From Nitrosomonas sp. (lineage in GTDB: Bacteria > Pseudomonadota > Gammaproteobacteria > Burkholderiales > Nitrosomonadaceae): a DNA stretch of 64,000 bases. Of this stretch, positions 30,487 through 39,787 are shown in pieces. The translations under genes were made by a program, and so were the position numbers. Numbering within the stretch: position 1 is the first letter of the stretch; every line of letters starts with the position of its first letter. The stretch lies in assembly GCA_024281825.1 (NCBI GenBank), contig JAMWZY010000004.1:62001-126000 (forward strand), in the 5' to 3' direction. Below the pieces are notes generated by a model. It ran no database searches. It worked only from the letters and a program-made list of their open reading frames with translations, and was not told the DNA's origin.

Positions 30487-31287
30487 ATGAATCGAATTGC
30501 TCAAACATTTGCAAATCTGAGGAAGCAAAATCGCAAGGCGCTTATCCCGTTTATCACTGCAGGCGATCCATATCCCGAAGTGACCGTTCAACTAATGCAT
30601 CAACTGGTACAGTCGGGTGCTGATATCATTGAACTGGGGGTTCCTTTTTCTGATCCTATGGCGGATGGCCCAACAATACAAAGATCAACCGAACGTGCTT
30701 TGAAACATCAGGTTAGCCTTAATAAAGTGCTAGATCTTGTGGGGGAATTTAGAAAAACAGATGTTAATACGCCAGTTGTCCTGATGGGTTATGCTAATCC
30801 AGTCGAGGCATTGGGGTACGAAGTTTTTGCAAGCAAAGCAAAGAAATGTGGTGTTGATGGAATATTGATTGTGGACTATCCTCCGGAAGAGTCTGCAGAG
30901 TGGGTAGAATGCCTTAATGAATATGGCATCGACGCCATTTTCTTGTTATCTCCAACTACACCGAAATCGCGGATTGAGCATGTGGCTAAACTCGCCAAGG
31001 GCTATGTATATTATGTTTCATTAAAAGGTGTGACCGGTGCATCGCATCTTGACCTTGAAAATGTAAACATGATGTTGAAAGAGTTACGGCAACATATTGC
31101 AATTCCTATTGGCGTTGGGTTTGGTATACGCGATGGCGCTACGGCTCGGGCTGTAGCTAACTTGGCTGATGCGGTGGTGATAGGGAGTCGAATTATTGAA
31201 GAAATTGAGCATGCGAAGCAAGGCGATTTGTTAGTAAAGGTAGGGCTATTGCTGACGAATTTTCGTAAGGCGATGGACGAACATTAA
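30487..31287 (+). CDS. trpA: Tryptophan synthase alpha chain TrpA
   Basis: A 266-aa TIM-barrel subunit that cleaves indole-3-glycerol phosphate and channels indole to TrpB. Catalytic Glu49 lies in DIIELGVPFSDP, with Asp60 in DPMADGP close by. Phosphate contacts are in VSLKGVTGA and GVGFGIRDG. The frame is open upstream into trpB, but ATG at 30487 gives the family start MNRIAQTFANLRKQ. The trpFBA-accD order is typical of betaproteobacteria. Confidence 0.97.
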   Translation: MNRIAQTFANLRKQNRKALIPFITAGDPYPEVTVQLMHQLVQSGADIIELGVPFSDPMADGPTIQRSTERALKHQVSLNKVLDLVGEFRKTDVNTPVVLMGYANPVEALGYEVFASKAKKCGVDGILIVDYPPEESAEWVECLNEYGIDAIFLLSPTTPKSRIEHVAKLAKGYVYYVSLKGVTGASHLDLENVNMMLKELRQHIAIPIGVGFGIRDGATARAVANLADAVVIGSRIIEEIEHAKQGDLLVKVGLLLTNFRKAMDEH

Positions 31288-31323
31288 CAGAATGATGAAC
31301 GGATTTTTCCGCATAACATACGT

Positions 31324-32193
31324 ATGAGTTGGTTTCAAAAAATAATTCCACCCAAAATTAAAAAAAAGGGAACCGGTGAGAAGAAAATTGTACCGGAAGG
31401 TTTGTGGAGCAAATGTAAAAATTGTGAGGCCGTACTTTACTATTCTGATCTTGCAAAGAATCTGAACGTTTGTCCGAGGTGCGGTTACCATAATCGTATT
31501 TCTGCGCGTAACCGGATTGATTGGTTATTGGATACTGATCATCGTATAGAAATCGGCGCTGAAGTGATTGCTATTGATGCGCTGAAATTTAAAGATAGCA
31601 AGCGGTATGTTGATCGTTTAACGCAAGCAAAAGAAAGTACTGATGAGAATGATTCCTTGGTGGTTATGCAAGGAAGAATTAAAGATCTTCCAATTGTTGT
31701 GGCTGTGTTTGAATTTGGTTTTATGGGTGGATCGATGGGTTCAGTGGTGGGCGAGCGCTTTGTTAGAGGTATACAAGCGTGTATTGATCAGCATATGCCT
31801 TTTGTATGTTTTAGTGCTAGCGGCGGCGCTCGTATGCAAGAGGGTTTGTTTTCACTGATGCAGATGGCGAAAACATCTGCGGCTTTAACGCGCTTAAGTC
31901 ATAGTAAGTTGCCTTTTATCTCTGTTCTGACAGATCCTACTATGGGCGGTGTTTCAGCTAGTTTTGCTTTCATCGGCGATATCGTAATAGCTGAGCCTGG
32001 TGCATTAATCGGTTTTGCAGGACCACGTGTGATCGAGCAAACGGTTCGTCAGACGCTTCCAGAAGGTTTTCAACGTTCAGAATTTTTATTGGAACACGGT
32101 GCAATTGATATGATTGTTGATCGTCGGCAAATGCGTGAAAAGGTTGCCAATTTATGTATACAATTGATGTGCCGGTCGGTTCCCGTGAACTAG
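31324..32193 (+). CDS. accD: Acetyl-CoA carboxylase carboxyltransferase beta subunit AccD
   Basis: A 289-aa subunit that transfers carboxyl from biotin to acetyl-CoA, making malonyl-CoA with AccA. The N-terminal zinc ribbon has Cys31, Cys34, Cys50 and Cys53. The crotonase-like core includes [19 protein letters not shown] and [13 protein letters not shown]. The length matches the family. It lies between trpA and folC, as is common in proteobacteria. accA, accB and accC are elsewhere. Confidence 0.98.
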   Translation: MSWFQKIIPPKIKKKGTGEKKIVPEGLWSKCKNCEAVLYYSDLAKNLNVCPRCGYHNRISARNRIDWLLDTDHRIEIGAEVIAIDALKFKDSKRYVDRLTQAKESTDENDSLVVMQGRIKDLPIVVAVFEFGFMGGSMGSVVGERFVRGIQACIDQHMPFVCFSASGGARMQEGLFSLMQMAKTSAALTRLSHSKLPFISVLTDPTMGGVSASFAFIGDIVIAEPGALIGFAGPRVIEQTVRQTLPEGFQRSEFLLEHGAIDMIVDRRQMREKVANLCIQLMCRSVPVN

Positions 32194-32244
32194 TCTAATG
32201 TTTTTTAAGATTATAATCCGTCTTGATTAATTAGGGGTTCAGAC

Positions 32245-33531
32245 ATCCATTCTTCATTACGCTCATTATCTGATTGGTTAGCCTATCTTGAGGCTATTCA
32301 TCCAAAAGTGATTGATATGGGCTTGGAGCGGGTTAGTTTCGTTAAAGAGCAACTCAATTTAAACCCTAAATTCCCTCTCATTATCGTTGCTGGTACAAAC
32401 GGTAAAGGCTCAGTATGCGTCATGCTTGAAGCCATCCTAACGAGAGCAGGTTATCGGGTCGGATGCTACACTTCGCCTCACTTGTTACGGTATAACGAGC
32501 GAATGCGCATCAACAAAATAGAAGTTGATGATGAAAGCTTATGTCGAGTATTTGCGCGTATCAATGAAGCTAGAGAAGCTTGTCAAACATCATTGACTTT
32601 TTTTGAATTTGGTACCCTCTCGGCAATGGATTGGTTTATCCGATCCGAGGTAGAGGTAGCAATTTTAGAGATTGGATTAGGTGGCCGTTTGGATGCGGTT
32701 AACATATTTTCTCCAGATTGTTCTATCGTAACGAGTATCGATTTTGATCATATGGAGTATCTCGGTGATAGTCGTGAAAAAATAGGCTGTGAAAAAGTTG
32801 CTATTTTTAGGAACGGAAAACCTGCGATTTGTGCAGAGGTCGATTTGCCAAGTAAAGTATGGCAACAAATCAATCAAATTGATCCTAATTTATTGTTGCT
32901 GAATAAGCAATTCGGCTATATTGATAAATCGTCGCAATGGGATTATTGGGGACCAAAAGATTGCCGGTATTCTCTTCCTCTTCCTGCACTTCGGGGTCAG
33001 AAGCAATTACAAAATGCTAGTGCTTGCTTAGCTGCTTTGGATACACTTCAAACTATGCTGCCGGTGACGATGCAGAATATTCGCGATGGGTTGAATGAAG
33101 TCGTCATACCGGGAAGATTTCAAGTCATATCTACATATCCGATGATTATTCTCGATGTGGCGCATAATCCGGCTGCGGCTGCGGTACTATCGGATAACTT
33201 GGCAGCAACTAAACCGACTGGAAAGACTTATGGGATTTTTGCCATGCTTGCAGACAAAGATATAGCGGGTGTCGTTTCACAAATAAAACAGCAAGTTGAT
33301 GTCTGGTTGGTTTCATCCGTTCACTCTGAACGTGCAGCAACGACGGATTATACTTGTAGTCAACTATATGATGCCGGTATTAGCGCTGACAAAAATTCCG
33401 TCTTGTCATTTTTAAATGTGATTGATGCATTCGTTTTTGCCTGTGGACAAGCGACTAAAAATGATAGAATTTGCGTGTTTGGATCCTTCTATACGGTGGG
33501 TGATGTACTGAGGCACTGGAAGACACTTTGA
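32245..33531 (+). CDS. folC: Dihydrofolate/folylpolyglutamate synthase FolC, start codon unusual
   Basis: A Mur-ligase-family enzyme that adds glutamate to dihydropteroate and folates. The P-loop is AGTNGKGS, and the family motif SPHLLRYNERMRIN and FDHMEYLGDSREKIGCEK are present. The first standard start is GTG at 32308, but the open frame upstream encodes SLSDWLAYLEAIHPKV, which aligns with the conserved FolC N-terminus (E. coli ASWLSYLENLHSKT). Between the upstream stop and 32308 there is no ATG, GTG or TTG. AGGGG at 32233 sits seven bases before an ATC at 32245, so initiation there is proposed. ATT at 32230 is another option. The gene identity is certain; only the start is open. Confidence 0.85.
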   Translation: MHSSLRSLSDWLAYLEAIHPKVIDMGLERVSFVKEQLNLNPKFPLIIVAGTNGKGSVCVMLEAILTRAGYRVGCYTSPHLLRYNERMRINKIEVDDESLCRVFARINEAREACQTSLTFFEFGTLSAMDWFIRSEVEVAILEIGLGGRLDAVNIFSPDCSIVTSIDFDHMEYLGDSREKIGCEKVAIFRNGKPAICAEVDLPSKVWQQINQIDPNLLLLNKQFGYIDKSSQWDYWGPKDCRYSLPLPALRGQKQLQNASACLAALDTLQTMLPVTMQNIRDGLNEVVIPGRFQVISTYPMIILDVAHNPAAAAVLSDNLAATKPTGKTYGIFAMLADKDIAGVVSQIKQQVDVWLVSSVHSERAATTDYTCSQLYDAGISADKNSVLSFLNVIDAFVFACGQATKNDRICVFGSFYTVGDVLRHWKTL

Positions 33532-33554
33532 AAGATATTTTCATTGGATTATAA

Positions 33555-34295
33555 ATGAACAAAAATATTAGTGAAGAAGAGTTATTGCTGCGGAAACGCG
33601 CGAGAAGGCGATTGGTTGGGGCGATTGTTTTGGTGATGGTTTCGATTATCGTGCTGCCGGCTATTTTTGATGACCCCAAAACAGGCAATGGGCAACAGGA
33701 AGTCACCATTAATTTTCCTGATGCGGATATGACTAATAACAATGTTCAACATTCTCTGCTCAAACAGTCTACTCCGCCGAATGGTTTGACTCAGAAAGAA
33801 AATCAAATTCCTGATTCAATTCCTACCCATGATGCTAGTAAAGAAAATGTGCCATTCGTGGATGATTTTGAAGCAATTCATGACGAGCAAAAACGTTTTC
33901 CTATACCGGGTATCAAGCCAAAAATAGATGCTAAGCGTGTAACGGTTGTGATGGAAGCAAAATCTTCGGCAGCCTCTACAACGCATATTTCAAATAGCGT
34001 GGCAAATAACTCAAATAATGTTGCCAATGTTACTGGCGATGCCATTGGTACAACTGAGATTCCTAAAGGGGGCGTAGTGATACAGTTGGGGGCTTTTTCT
34101 GATCAATCAAAAGCTAAGCAGCAATTAGAGAATTTAATTATGAGTGGTTTTCGAGCTTATACGGAGGTTATTAAAACCAGTAGTGGCGAAGTGACTCGCG
34201 TACGGATTGGACCGTTAGCTTCAAGAAGTGTTGCTGAGAATGAATTAAAGAAACTAAACAAATTGGGTTTTGATGGTGTGATCACTTCCAAGTAA
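33555..34295 (+). CDS. SPOR-domain cell division protein (DedD-like)
   Basis: A 246-aa bitopic inner-membrane protein. A basic cytoplasmic start (RKRARRRLVG) leads into one helix (about 17-35). A Ser/Asn/Thr-rich periplasmic linker (about 40-165) is followed by a SPOR domain (about 172-246) with VIQLGAFSDQSKAKQQLENL and VTRVRIGPLASRSVAENEL. SPOR domains bind denuded peptidoglycan at division sites. Placement between folC and cvpA matches dedD in E. coli. The stop codon lies inside a 9-bp hairpin. Confidence 0.88.
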   Translation: MNKNISEEELLLRKRARRRLVGAIVLVMVSIIVLPAIFDDPKTGNGQQEVTINFPDADMTNNNVQHSLLKQSTPPNGLTQKENQIPDSIPTHDASKENVPFVDDFEAIHDEQKRFPIPGIKPKIDAKRVTVVMEAKSSAASTTHISNSVANNSNNVANVTGDAIGTTEIPKGGVVIQLGAFSDQSKAKQQLENLIMSGFRAYTEVIKTSSGEVTRVRIGPLASRSVAENELKKLNKLGFDGVITSK

Positions 34296-34304
34296 GGAAG
34301 TGAT
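34281..34304 (+). repeat. Hairpin spanning the stop codon of the SPOR gene
   Basis: ATCACTTCC (34281-34289) and GGAAGTGAT (34296-34304) pair perfectly around a 6-base loop that holds the TAA stop. No T-run follows, so full termination is unlikely. It may slow 3' decay or limit read-through into cvpA-purF. Confidence 0.5.
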
Positions 34305-34370
34305 TATAGGTATTTAAGCATTTGCTGTTAGAGACATAGGATTTTGATACACGAGAACGATTTCTTAGTA

Positions 34371-34877
34371 ATGACTGTTTTTGACTATGTTGTTTGTGTT
34401 ATTTTTTTAGTATCAGTTATTTTAGGTATCGCCCGAGGATTTGTTCGTGAGGTGCTGTCAATTGCCGGTTGGGTTGCGGCATTTGTTGTAGCGGGTGCGT
34501 ATACATCTTATTTTGTGCAATTTCTTCCAGATGCTGTAGTAGGTGAGACATTAAGGTTTTTAGTTACTTTTGTGCTGGTATTTCTCACGGTATTGGTGAA
34601 TACTGCATTACTAACGATGTTACTGACTGCTTTAATCAAAAATATTGGATTGGGGTTTATTGATCGACTATTCGGTTCTCTGTTTGGTTTTTTAAGGGCA
34701 TTGATTATTATGACTGTCATTGTAATCATAGCTGGATTGACAAAGATTCCGACTCAATCGTTTTGGCAACAAGCTTATTTTAGTATGCCATTAGAAATGG
34801 TGGCAAGTCAGGTCGTGACTTGGTTGCCAGAAGATCTAGCAAAACATATTAATTTCGATAGAAAAGAGAGTTATTGA
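34371..34877 (+). CDS. cvpA: CvpA family membrane protein
   Basis: About 168 aa with four predicted membrane helices (near 5-22, 28-48, 62-85 and 100-122). The family pattern RGFVREVLSIAGW and the second-half GLGFIDRLFGSLFGFLR are clear. CvpA is needed for colicin V production in E. coli and has been tied to envelope integrity. It regularly precedes purF, as here. ATG at 34371 gives the usual MTVFDYVV start; a TTG at 34344 is in frame but adds an untypical extension. No strong ribosome site precedes either. Confidence 0.92.
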   Translation: MTVFDYVVCVIFLVSVILGIARGFVREVLSIAGWVAAFVVAGAYTSYFVQFLPDAVVGETLRFLVTFVLVFLTVLVNTALLTMLLTALIKNIGLGFIDRLFGSLFGFLRALIIMTVIVIIAGLTKIPTQSFWQQAYFSMPLEMVASQVVTWLPEDLAKHINFDRKESY

Positions 34878-34959
34878 TTTTTAAAATTTATTTGTACTTT
34901 TTTGATAATTTTATTTGTTATTGACTAGTGCAAGTAAGCGAAACGAATGAGGTTTCTTT

Positions 34960-36477
34960 ATGTGCGGAGTTTTGGGTGTAGTTGCGCAATCACCTGTTAA
35001 TCAATTGCTCTATGATGGATTGCTAACACTACAGCATCGTGGACAGGATGCGAGTGGCATTGTTACAGCACAACACAATACCTTTCATATGCATAAAGGT
35101 CTCGGTATGGTGCGAGATGTGTTTCGTACCCGGAATATGCGTGCTCTCGTTGGGAACATGGGAATTGGCCATGTTCGCTATCCGACAGCTGGGTCTGCTA
35201 GTTCATCAGCTGAAGCACAACCATTTTATGTCAATTCTCCATTTGGTATCGTTTTAGGTCACAATGGAAACCTCACGAATGCAATAGAGTTGAATGAAGA
35301 GTTGTTCCGAGCCGATCTGCGTCATGTCAATACTAATTCTGATTCTGAAGTGTTGCTCAATGTTTTAGCGCATGAGTTACAAGCGAGTACGCGTAATTAT
35401 CAATTGGATCCTGAAACTATTTTTACTGCTGTAGCGGGCGTGCATAAACGCTGTCGAGGTGCTTATGCCGTAGTAGCCATGATTGCAGGATATGGCTTAC
35501 TGGCATTTCGGGATCCATTTGGTATCAGGCCGCTGGTTTTTGGCTCGATAGAAAATGAATATGGAACAGAATTTTTGGTGTCGTCAGAAAGTGCCGCGTT
35601 AGATACACTAGGTTTTAAGCTGATTCGAGATGTTAAGCCGGGAGAGGCAATTTTTATTGATGAAAGTGGCAATTTTTATAGTAAACAATGCGCTACGGAG
35701 CATTCTTCGAATCCCTGTATATTCGAATATGTTTATATGGCGCGCCCTGATTCCGTGATGGATGGTATTTCAGTGTATGAGACACGATTGAATATGGGGG
35801 AGCATCTGGCTGAGAAAATTAAGAAATCCATGCACCACTTGGATATTGATGTCGTGATTCCGATACCGGATTCCAGTCGTCCGAGTGCATTACAGCTGGC
35901 TTATCAATTGGGTGTTAACTTTCGCGAAGGGTTTGTAAAGAATCGTTATGTTGGGCGAACTTTCATCATGCCCGGTCAGCAATTACGCCGAAAATCTGTC
36001 AAACAAAAACTTAATGCAATTAGCGTGGAATTTCGTGGGAAAAATGTTTTGCTGGTTGATGATTCTATTGTGCGCGGTACGACTAGCCGTGAAATTGTGC
36101 AGATGGGCAGGGAAGCGGGCGCTAACAAAATCTATTTTGCTTCTGCGGCGCCACCGGTTAGATTCCCTAATGTGTATGGAATCGATATGCCGACAAGGCA
36201 GGAATTGATCGCAACAGACCGCAGTACGGATGAGATCTGCCAAGAAATTGGTGCCGATTATCTGGTATTTCAGGATTTAGATGCACTTAAGTCGGCTGTT
36301 TCAAAAGCATTGCCTAAAGTAGATAAATTTGAGACCTCTTGTTTTGATGGAATTTATTTAACTAGAGATGTGACGGCGGAATACCTAAAACGGATTGAGT
36401 TACAACGAGCTTGTCCGCCATTAACACGTTCTCATTCTAATACACAGCTAGACTTGAGTTTGGTGGTTTCTGATTGA
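34960..36477 (+). CDS. purF: Amidophosphoribosyltransferase PurF
   Basis: A 505-aa enzyme for the first committed purine step, making 5-phosphoribosylamine from PRPP and glutamine. Cys2 is the N-terminal nucleophile, exposed after Met removal (MCGVLGVV). The glutaminase domain runs to about 230, with [10 protein letters not shown] and GHVRYPTAG. The PRTase domain has the PRPP loop [14 protein letters not shown]. This is the E. coli-like type without a propeptide. It probably forms a unit with cvpA, 82 bases upstream. Confidence 0.98.
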   Translation: MCGVLGVVAQSPVNQLLYDGLLTLQHRGQDASGIVTAQHNTFHMHKGLGMVRDVFRTRNMRALVGNMGIGHVRYPTAGSASSSAEAQPFYVNSPFGIVLGHNGNLTNAIELNEELFRADLRHVNTNSDSEVLLNVLAHELQASTRNYQLDPETIFTAVAGVHKRCRGAYAVVAMIAGYGLLAFRDPFGIRPLVFGSIENEYGTEFLVSSESAALDTLGFKLIRDVKPGEAIFIDESGNFYSKQCATEHSSNPCIFEYVYMARPDSVMDGISVYETRLNMGEHLAEKIKKSMHHLDIDVVIPIPDSSRPSALQLAYQLGVNFREGFVKNRYVGRTFIMPGQQLRRKSVKQKLNAISVEFRGKNVLLVDDSIVRGTTSREIVQMGREAGANKIYFASAAPPVRFPNVYGIDMPTRQELIATDRSTDEICQEIGADYLVFQDLDALKSAVSKALPKVDKFETSCFDGIYLTRDVTAEYLKRIELQRACPPLTRSHSNTQLDLSLVVSD

Positions 36478-36536
36478 TTTTCTAGAAATTTCAATGGATC
36501 CATAATAGGATTGTTAATTGATATATCGCGTATCAC

Positions 36537-36552
36537 AACCTGATATCAGGTT
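36537..36552. promoter_or_regulatory. 16-bp perfect palindrome upstream of metZ
   Basis: AACCTGATATCAGGTT is its own reverse complement and ends 30 bases before the metZ ATG. The symmetry and position suggest a dimeric repressor site over the promoter. No T-run follows, which argues against a purF terminator. Confidence 0.45.
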
Positions 36553-36582
36553 TCTAATTATTTATTTGAGGCACTAATCTAT

Positions 36583-37755
36583 ATGTCTGATCATTTGCAA
36601 CCGGAAACGCTTGCGCTGCATACCGGTATTCATCGTAGCCAATTTAACGAACACTCCGAAGCAATGTATCTGACGTCGAGTTACATTTTTGATAGTGCAG
36701 CACAAGCAGCAGCCCGTTTTTCCGGGAGTGAGCCAGGAAATATTTATTCACGATTTACCAATCCTACTGTGACGGCATTTGAGGAACGCCTTGCCGTCCT
36801 CGAAGGGTCAGAGACGTGTATTGCCACTTCGTCGGGTATGTCTGCGATACTTTCATGCGTGATGGGCTTGCTTGCTGCAGGTGATCACATCGTTGCATCC
36901 AGGAGCTTGTTCGGTTCTACGGTTAATCTATTTAATAATATTCTGAAAAAATTTGGCATCGACACCACATTTGTATCGGCCACTGATGTTTCTTCCTGGC
37001 AAGCTGCGATTCAACCGAATACTAAACTTTTTTTTCTTGAAACTCCTTCTAATCCGTTGACGGAAATATCGGATATTGCCGCATTATCAGCCGTAGCTCG
37101 GAAGTCAGGGATCTGGCTGGCTGTCGATAATTGTTTTTGTACGCCTGTGCTACAGAAGCCTCTTGAATTGGGTGCCGATATTGTTATCCATTCTGCTACT
37201 AAATATCTGGAGGGTCAGGGTAGAGTATTGGGGGGAGCTGTATTAGGTAAGCGAGATTTGTTGATGGATGGTGGTATTTTTGGTTTCTTACGCACGGCTG
37301 GTCCTACGCTCAGTGCATTTAATGCCTGGGTGATCATGAAGGGACTTGAAACGCTAAAAGTACGCATGGAAACACATTCCACCCATGCATTGGAAATGGC
37401 ACAATGGTTGGAATCTCAACCGAATGTGGTGAGAGTGTTTTATCCGGGATTGATATCACATGCTCAGTATGAGCTTGCAAAGAAACAGCAAAAAACAGGC
37501 GGAGGCGTTGTTGCTTTTGAAGTAAAGGGTGGAAAGGAAGCGGCGTGGCGGGTAATTGATTCAACACAGTTGATTTCGATAACAGCTAATCTGGGAGATA
37601 CCAAAAGTACGCTAACCCACCCAGCGACTACCACGCATGCGAGAATTAGCCAAGATGCTCGTGATGCTGCAGGTATTTCTGATGGGTTGTTACGAATCGC
37701 TGTTGGATTAGAGGCTGTCCAGGATTTGCAGGGAGATCTCGCACGTGGTCTCTGA
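36583..37755 (+). CDS. metZ: O-succinylhomoserine sulfhydrylase MetZ
   Basis: A 390-aa PLP enzyme of the Cys/Met metabolism family that makes homocysteine directly from O-succinylhomoserine and sulfide. PLP is bound by Lys207 in HSATKYLEGQGRVLGG. Other motifs are SSGMSAILS, FLETPSNPLTEI and the C-terminal SLGDTKSTLTHPATTTH-like segment (here NLGDTKSTLTHPA). The QGR after the lysine motif and the purF neighbour favour MetZ over MetB or MetC. Its stop lies only 12 bases from the convergent protease gene. Confidence 0.93.
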   Translation: MSDHLQPETLALHTGIHRSQFNEHSEAMYLTSSYIFDSAAQAAARFSGSEPGNIYSRFTNPTVTAFEERLAVLEGSETCIATSSGMSAILSCVMGLLAAGDHIVASRSLFGSTVNLFNNILKKFGIDTTFVSATDVSSWQAAIQPNTKLFFLETPSNPLTEISDIAALSAVARKSGIWLAVDNCFCTPVLQKPLELGADIVIHSATKYLEGQGRVLGGAVLGKRDLLMDGGIFGFLRTAGPTLSAFNAWVIMKGLETLKVRMETHSTHALEMAQWLESQPNVVRVFYPGLISHAQYELAKKQQKTGGGVVAFEVKGGKEAAWRVIDSTQLISITANLGDTKSTLTHPATTTHARISQDARDAAGISDGLLRIAVGLEAVQDLQGDLARGL

Positions 37756-37767
37756 TAATTGTAAGAA

Positions 37768-39063
37768 TTAGTAGTTATTTTCTGAAAGTACAATCGGGTT
37801 TTTCAATTTTCTTTTAAGAAACACTTTATAGAAAGTGGGTTCATTTGCTTTTACTAAAAAGTTAAAAATATCCTGGTTAGACAGTTTGCCATTCTTTTGT
37901 AACAATAAAGCAGCTAATCCAGAAACATGCGCGGTAGCAAGCGAGTTTCCAGAGACAAAATCATAAGTGCCATTTGGTAATGTGGTTAAAATTTCATTTC
38001 CTGGTGCTGATACTGAAAAAATTAAATTGTCTCCCAACGTAGAGTGTAGCGAATGACTTTTGATGCTGCTTACCCCGATGACGCCCGATTGTCGTGCTGG
38101 AAATCCAGATTTACTGTCGTTTTTATCCGCTTCAGAAGCAATCACAATGATACCTTCTTGAACAGCTTTTTGGATTAACCTGGCGAGAAGCGGGTCATGC
38201 GGCCCGGTCAGGCTTAGATTCAGAATGTTCACTTTCATTTCAATAGCGGTATTGATTGCTAATGCTAACGTAAAGGTATTGCAAACCGCATCCATGTTTC
38301 CTGGTTTTAATTGCCAGCAAGCTTTTAACGAGGTAATGCGGCTATCGGGAGCAATACCTACGATTCCTTCGCCATTGTTGGCTTTAGCAGCAATCACTCC
38401 TGCTACTGCTGTGCCATGAATATCTGCAGTTAAATCTGACGATTTTTGAGTAACAAAATCTTTCCGTACTTGAATCTGGCCTTCTAAATCAGGATGCTTG
38501 GCATCTACTCCCGTATCGACAATTGCAATTGATATATTTTTTCCAGTAGTTTGATCATGTATTTTGTCGAGATTGATTCCGTGAATGTTACTTTGCAGGC
38601 GGTAATAGGTATCTGTAAAGTTATTCGCCATAATGGTAAAAGTACCCATGCTTTGGACATTACCGACCCGGTTATCTTTACTTAAGGAACTGATGATCTC
38701 GCTTATTGAATGATTTTCACTGATCAGATAAACGACACAGTGTTCACCAATCTCCTTAATAGGCCATTGAGAAAGGATCTTTAATCGATATTCATGTTCG
38801 ATATTGGAAGCAATACGTTTGCTCCAGGTTGAACTATCGTATTCACCTCTACGGCGATAATATTGTTGAGATATTGATCCTACAGAAATACGATTAATGT
38901 GGCTGTCTGCATAGGTTACTAAAATAATCCGATCAGCTTGCTTGTGATCAAATAGCTGGGGGTCAATGATTAACTTCTCGTCAGCGCTTAGCGCGACAGA
39001 AGAAAACGATGATACTATCAAGAAAAAAAAGCAAATTAACAGTGCGCGGCTGGTAAGTATCAT
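37768..39063 (-). CDS. Subtilisin-like serine protease (S8) of an ECF-sigma operon
   Basis: A 431-aa exported protease. A signal peptide (1-26) is followed by a region of about 125 residues that looks like an inhibitory propeptide, ending ISSLSKDNRVGNVQSMGTF. The S8 core runs from about 160 to 415. The catalytic triad is Asp183 (IVDTGVD), His216 (DIHGTAVAG) and Ser374 (SGNSLATAHVSG). Where most subtilases have the oxyanion Asn (AAAGN), this one reads IASEAD, with Asp about position 313; proprotein convertase PC2 is a known active enzyme with Asp there. The gene is nine bases after the anti-sigma gene in the same operon. The target is unknown; the anti-sigma factor is the obvious candidate. 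Confidence 0.88.
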   Translation of the reverse strand: MILTSRALLICFFFLIVSSFSSVALSADEKLIIDPQLFDHKQADRIILVTYADSHINRISVGSISQQYYRRRGEYDSSTWSKRIASNIEHEYRLKILSQWPIKEIGEHCVVYLISENHSISEIISSLSKDNRVGNVQSMGTFTIMANNFTDTYYRLQSNIHGINLDKIHDQTTGKNISIAIVDTGVDAKHPDLEGQIQVRKDFVTQKSSDLTADIHGTAVAGVIAAKANNGEGIVGIAPDSRITSLKACWQLKPGNMDAVCNTFTLALAINTAIEMKVNILNLSLTGPHDPLLARLIQKAVQEGIIVIASEADKNDSKSGFPARQSGVIGVSSIKSHSLHSTLGDNLIFSVSAPGNEILTTLPNGTYDFVSGNSLATAHVSGLAALLLQKNGKLSNQDIFNFLVKANEPTFYKVFLKRKLKNPIVLSENNY

Positions 39064-39071
39064 ACGATCTC

Positions 39072-39785
39072 CTAGTCGGATGCGGATCCCTGTGTCAGCC
39101 CAGCAAAAATAACCAGATTATGATTTTGCAAACGGGTAATAGACTCGTTAATCTCCTGCATACTTGCTTGATGATTACTGATTGCAATTTCGTAAACACC
39201 GTTTCTCGATGGTCCATTGATGATATGGCCGGAAATACCGATCAGGATATCCTTTATTTGTTGTGATGTTGCGTGCTCCGAGAAAACAACTCGAGCCAAA
39301 TTATTTTCTTTGCCGATTCCTTCTGGGGAAGTGGCAAGCGTACGATAAACATTTGTCGATTCGGGCATCTCAAATGGTGAGAAAATAAAAGGCACTGTTA
39401 GCATGATTATACCCGTCACTACCGCTGCATATTTAAGATAATTGAAACTAAAAAAGTTCGAGCAAAAGAACTCAACCCTTTGTATCATTTTTCTTTGCTT
39501 GCCATGCTCAGGAATAACAGAAGCTTTAGGTTGTTTATCAATACGTTGCTTTAATTGCGCAAATGAAATCTGGGCGGTTTGTTGTAGCAAGTTGACTTGA
39601 TTTACTTTCTCGAATATCTGTTGCTGCTGGGTTAGCTCAATTTTGCAAGTAATACAATTCTTGGCATGAATTTTAACTCTGTGTTCTTCAGAAGTATCCA
39701 AAGAATGATTAATATACCAAGGCAAAAGCTCCCATACCTCTTGGTGTTCACTTTTATGAATCGTTTCGTTGTCGGTAAGTGACAT
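39072..39785 (-). CDS. Zinc-finger anti-sigma factor with propeptide-like C-terminal domain
   Basis: A 237-aa single-pass membrane protein. The cytoplasmic start carries the anti-sigma zinc motif HxxxCxxC at His40, Cys44 and Cys47. One helix spans about 117-135. The periplasmic part has a domain at about 162-232 reading ARVVFSEHATSQQI, GPSRNGVYEIAI and LQNHNLVIFAG. This order of short strands and helices resembles the propeptide domains of subtilases. It lies two bases after the sigma gene and nine before the protease gene. It likely holds the sigma factor at the membrane. That the C-terminal domain contacts the co-encoded protease is an inference. Confidence 0.82.
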   Translation of the reverse strand: MSLTDNETIHKSEHQEVWELLPWYINHSLDTSEEHRVKIHAKNCITCKIELTQQQQIFEKVNQVNLLQQTAQISFAQLKQRIDKQPKASVIPEHGKQRKMIQRVEFFCSNFFSFNYLKYAAVVTGIIMLTVPFIFSPFEMPESTNVYRTLATSPEGIGKENNLARVVFSEHATSQQIKDILIGISGHIINGPSRNGVYEIAISNHQASMQEINESITRLQNHNLVIFAGLTQGSASD

Positions 39786-39787
39786 GT

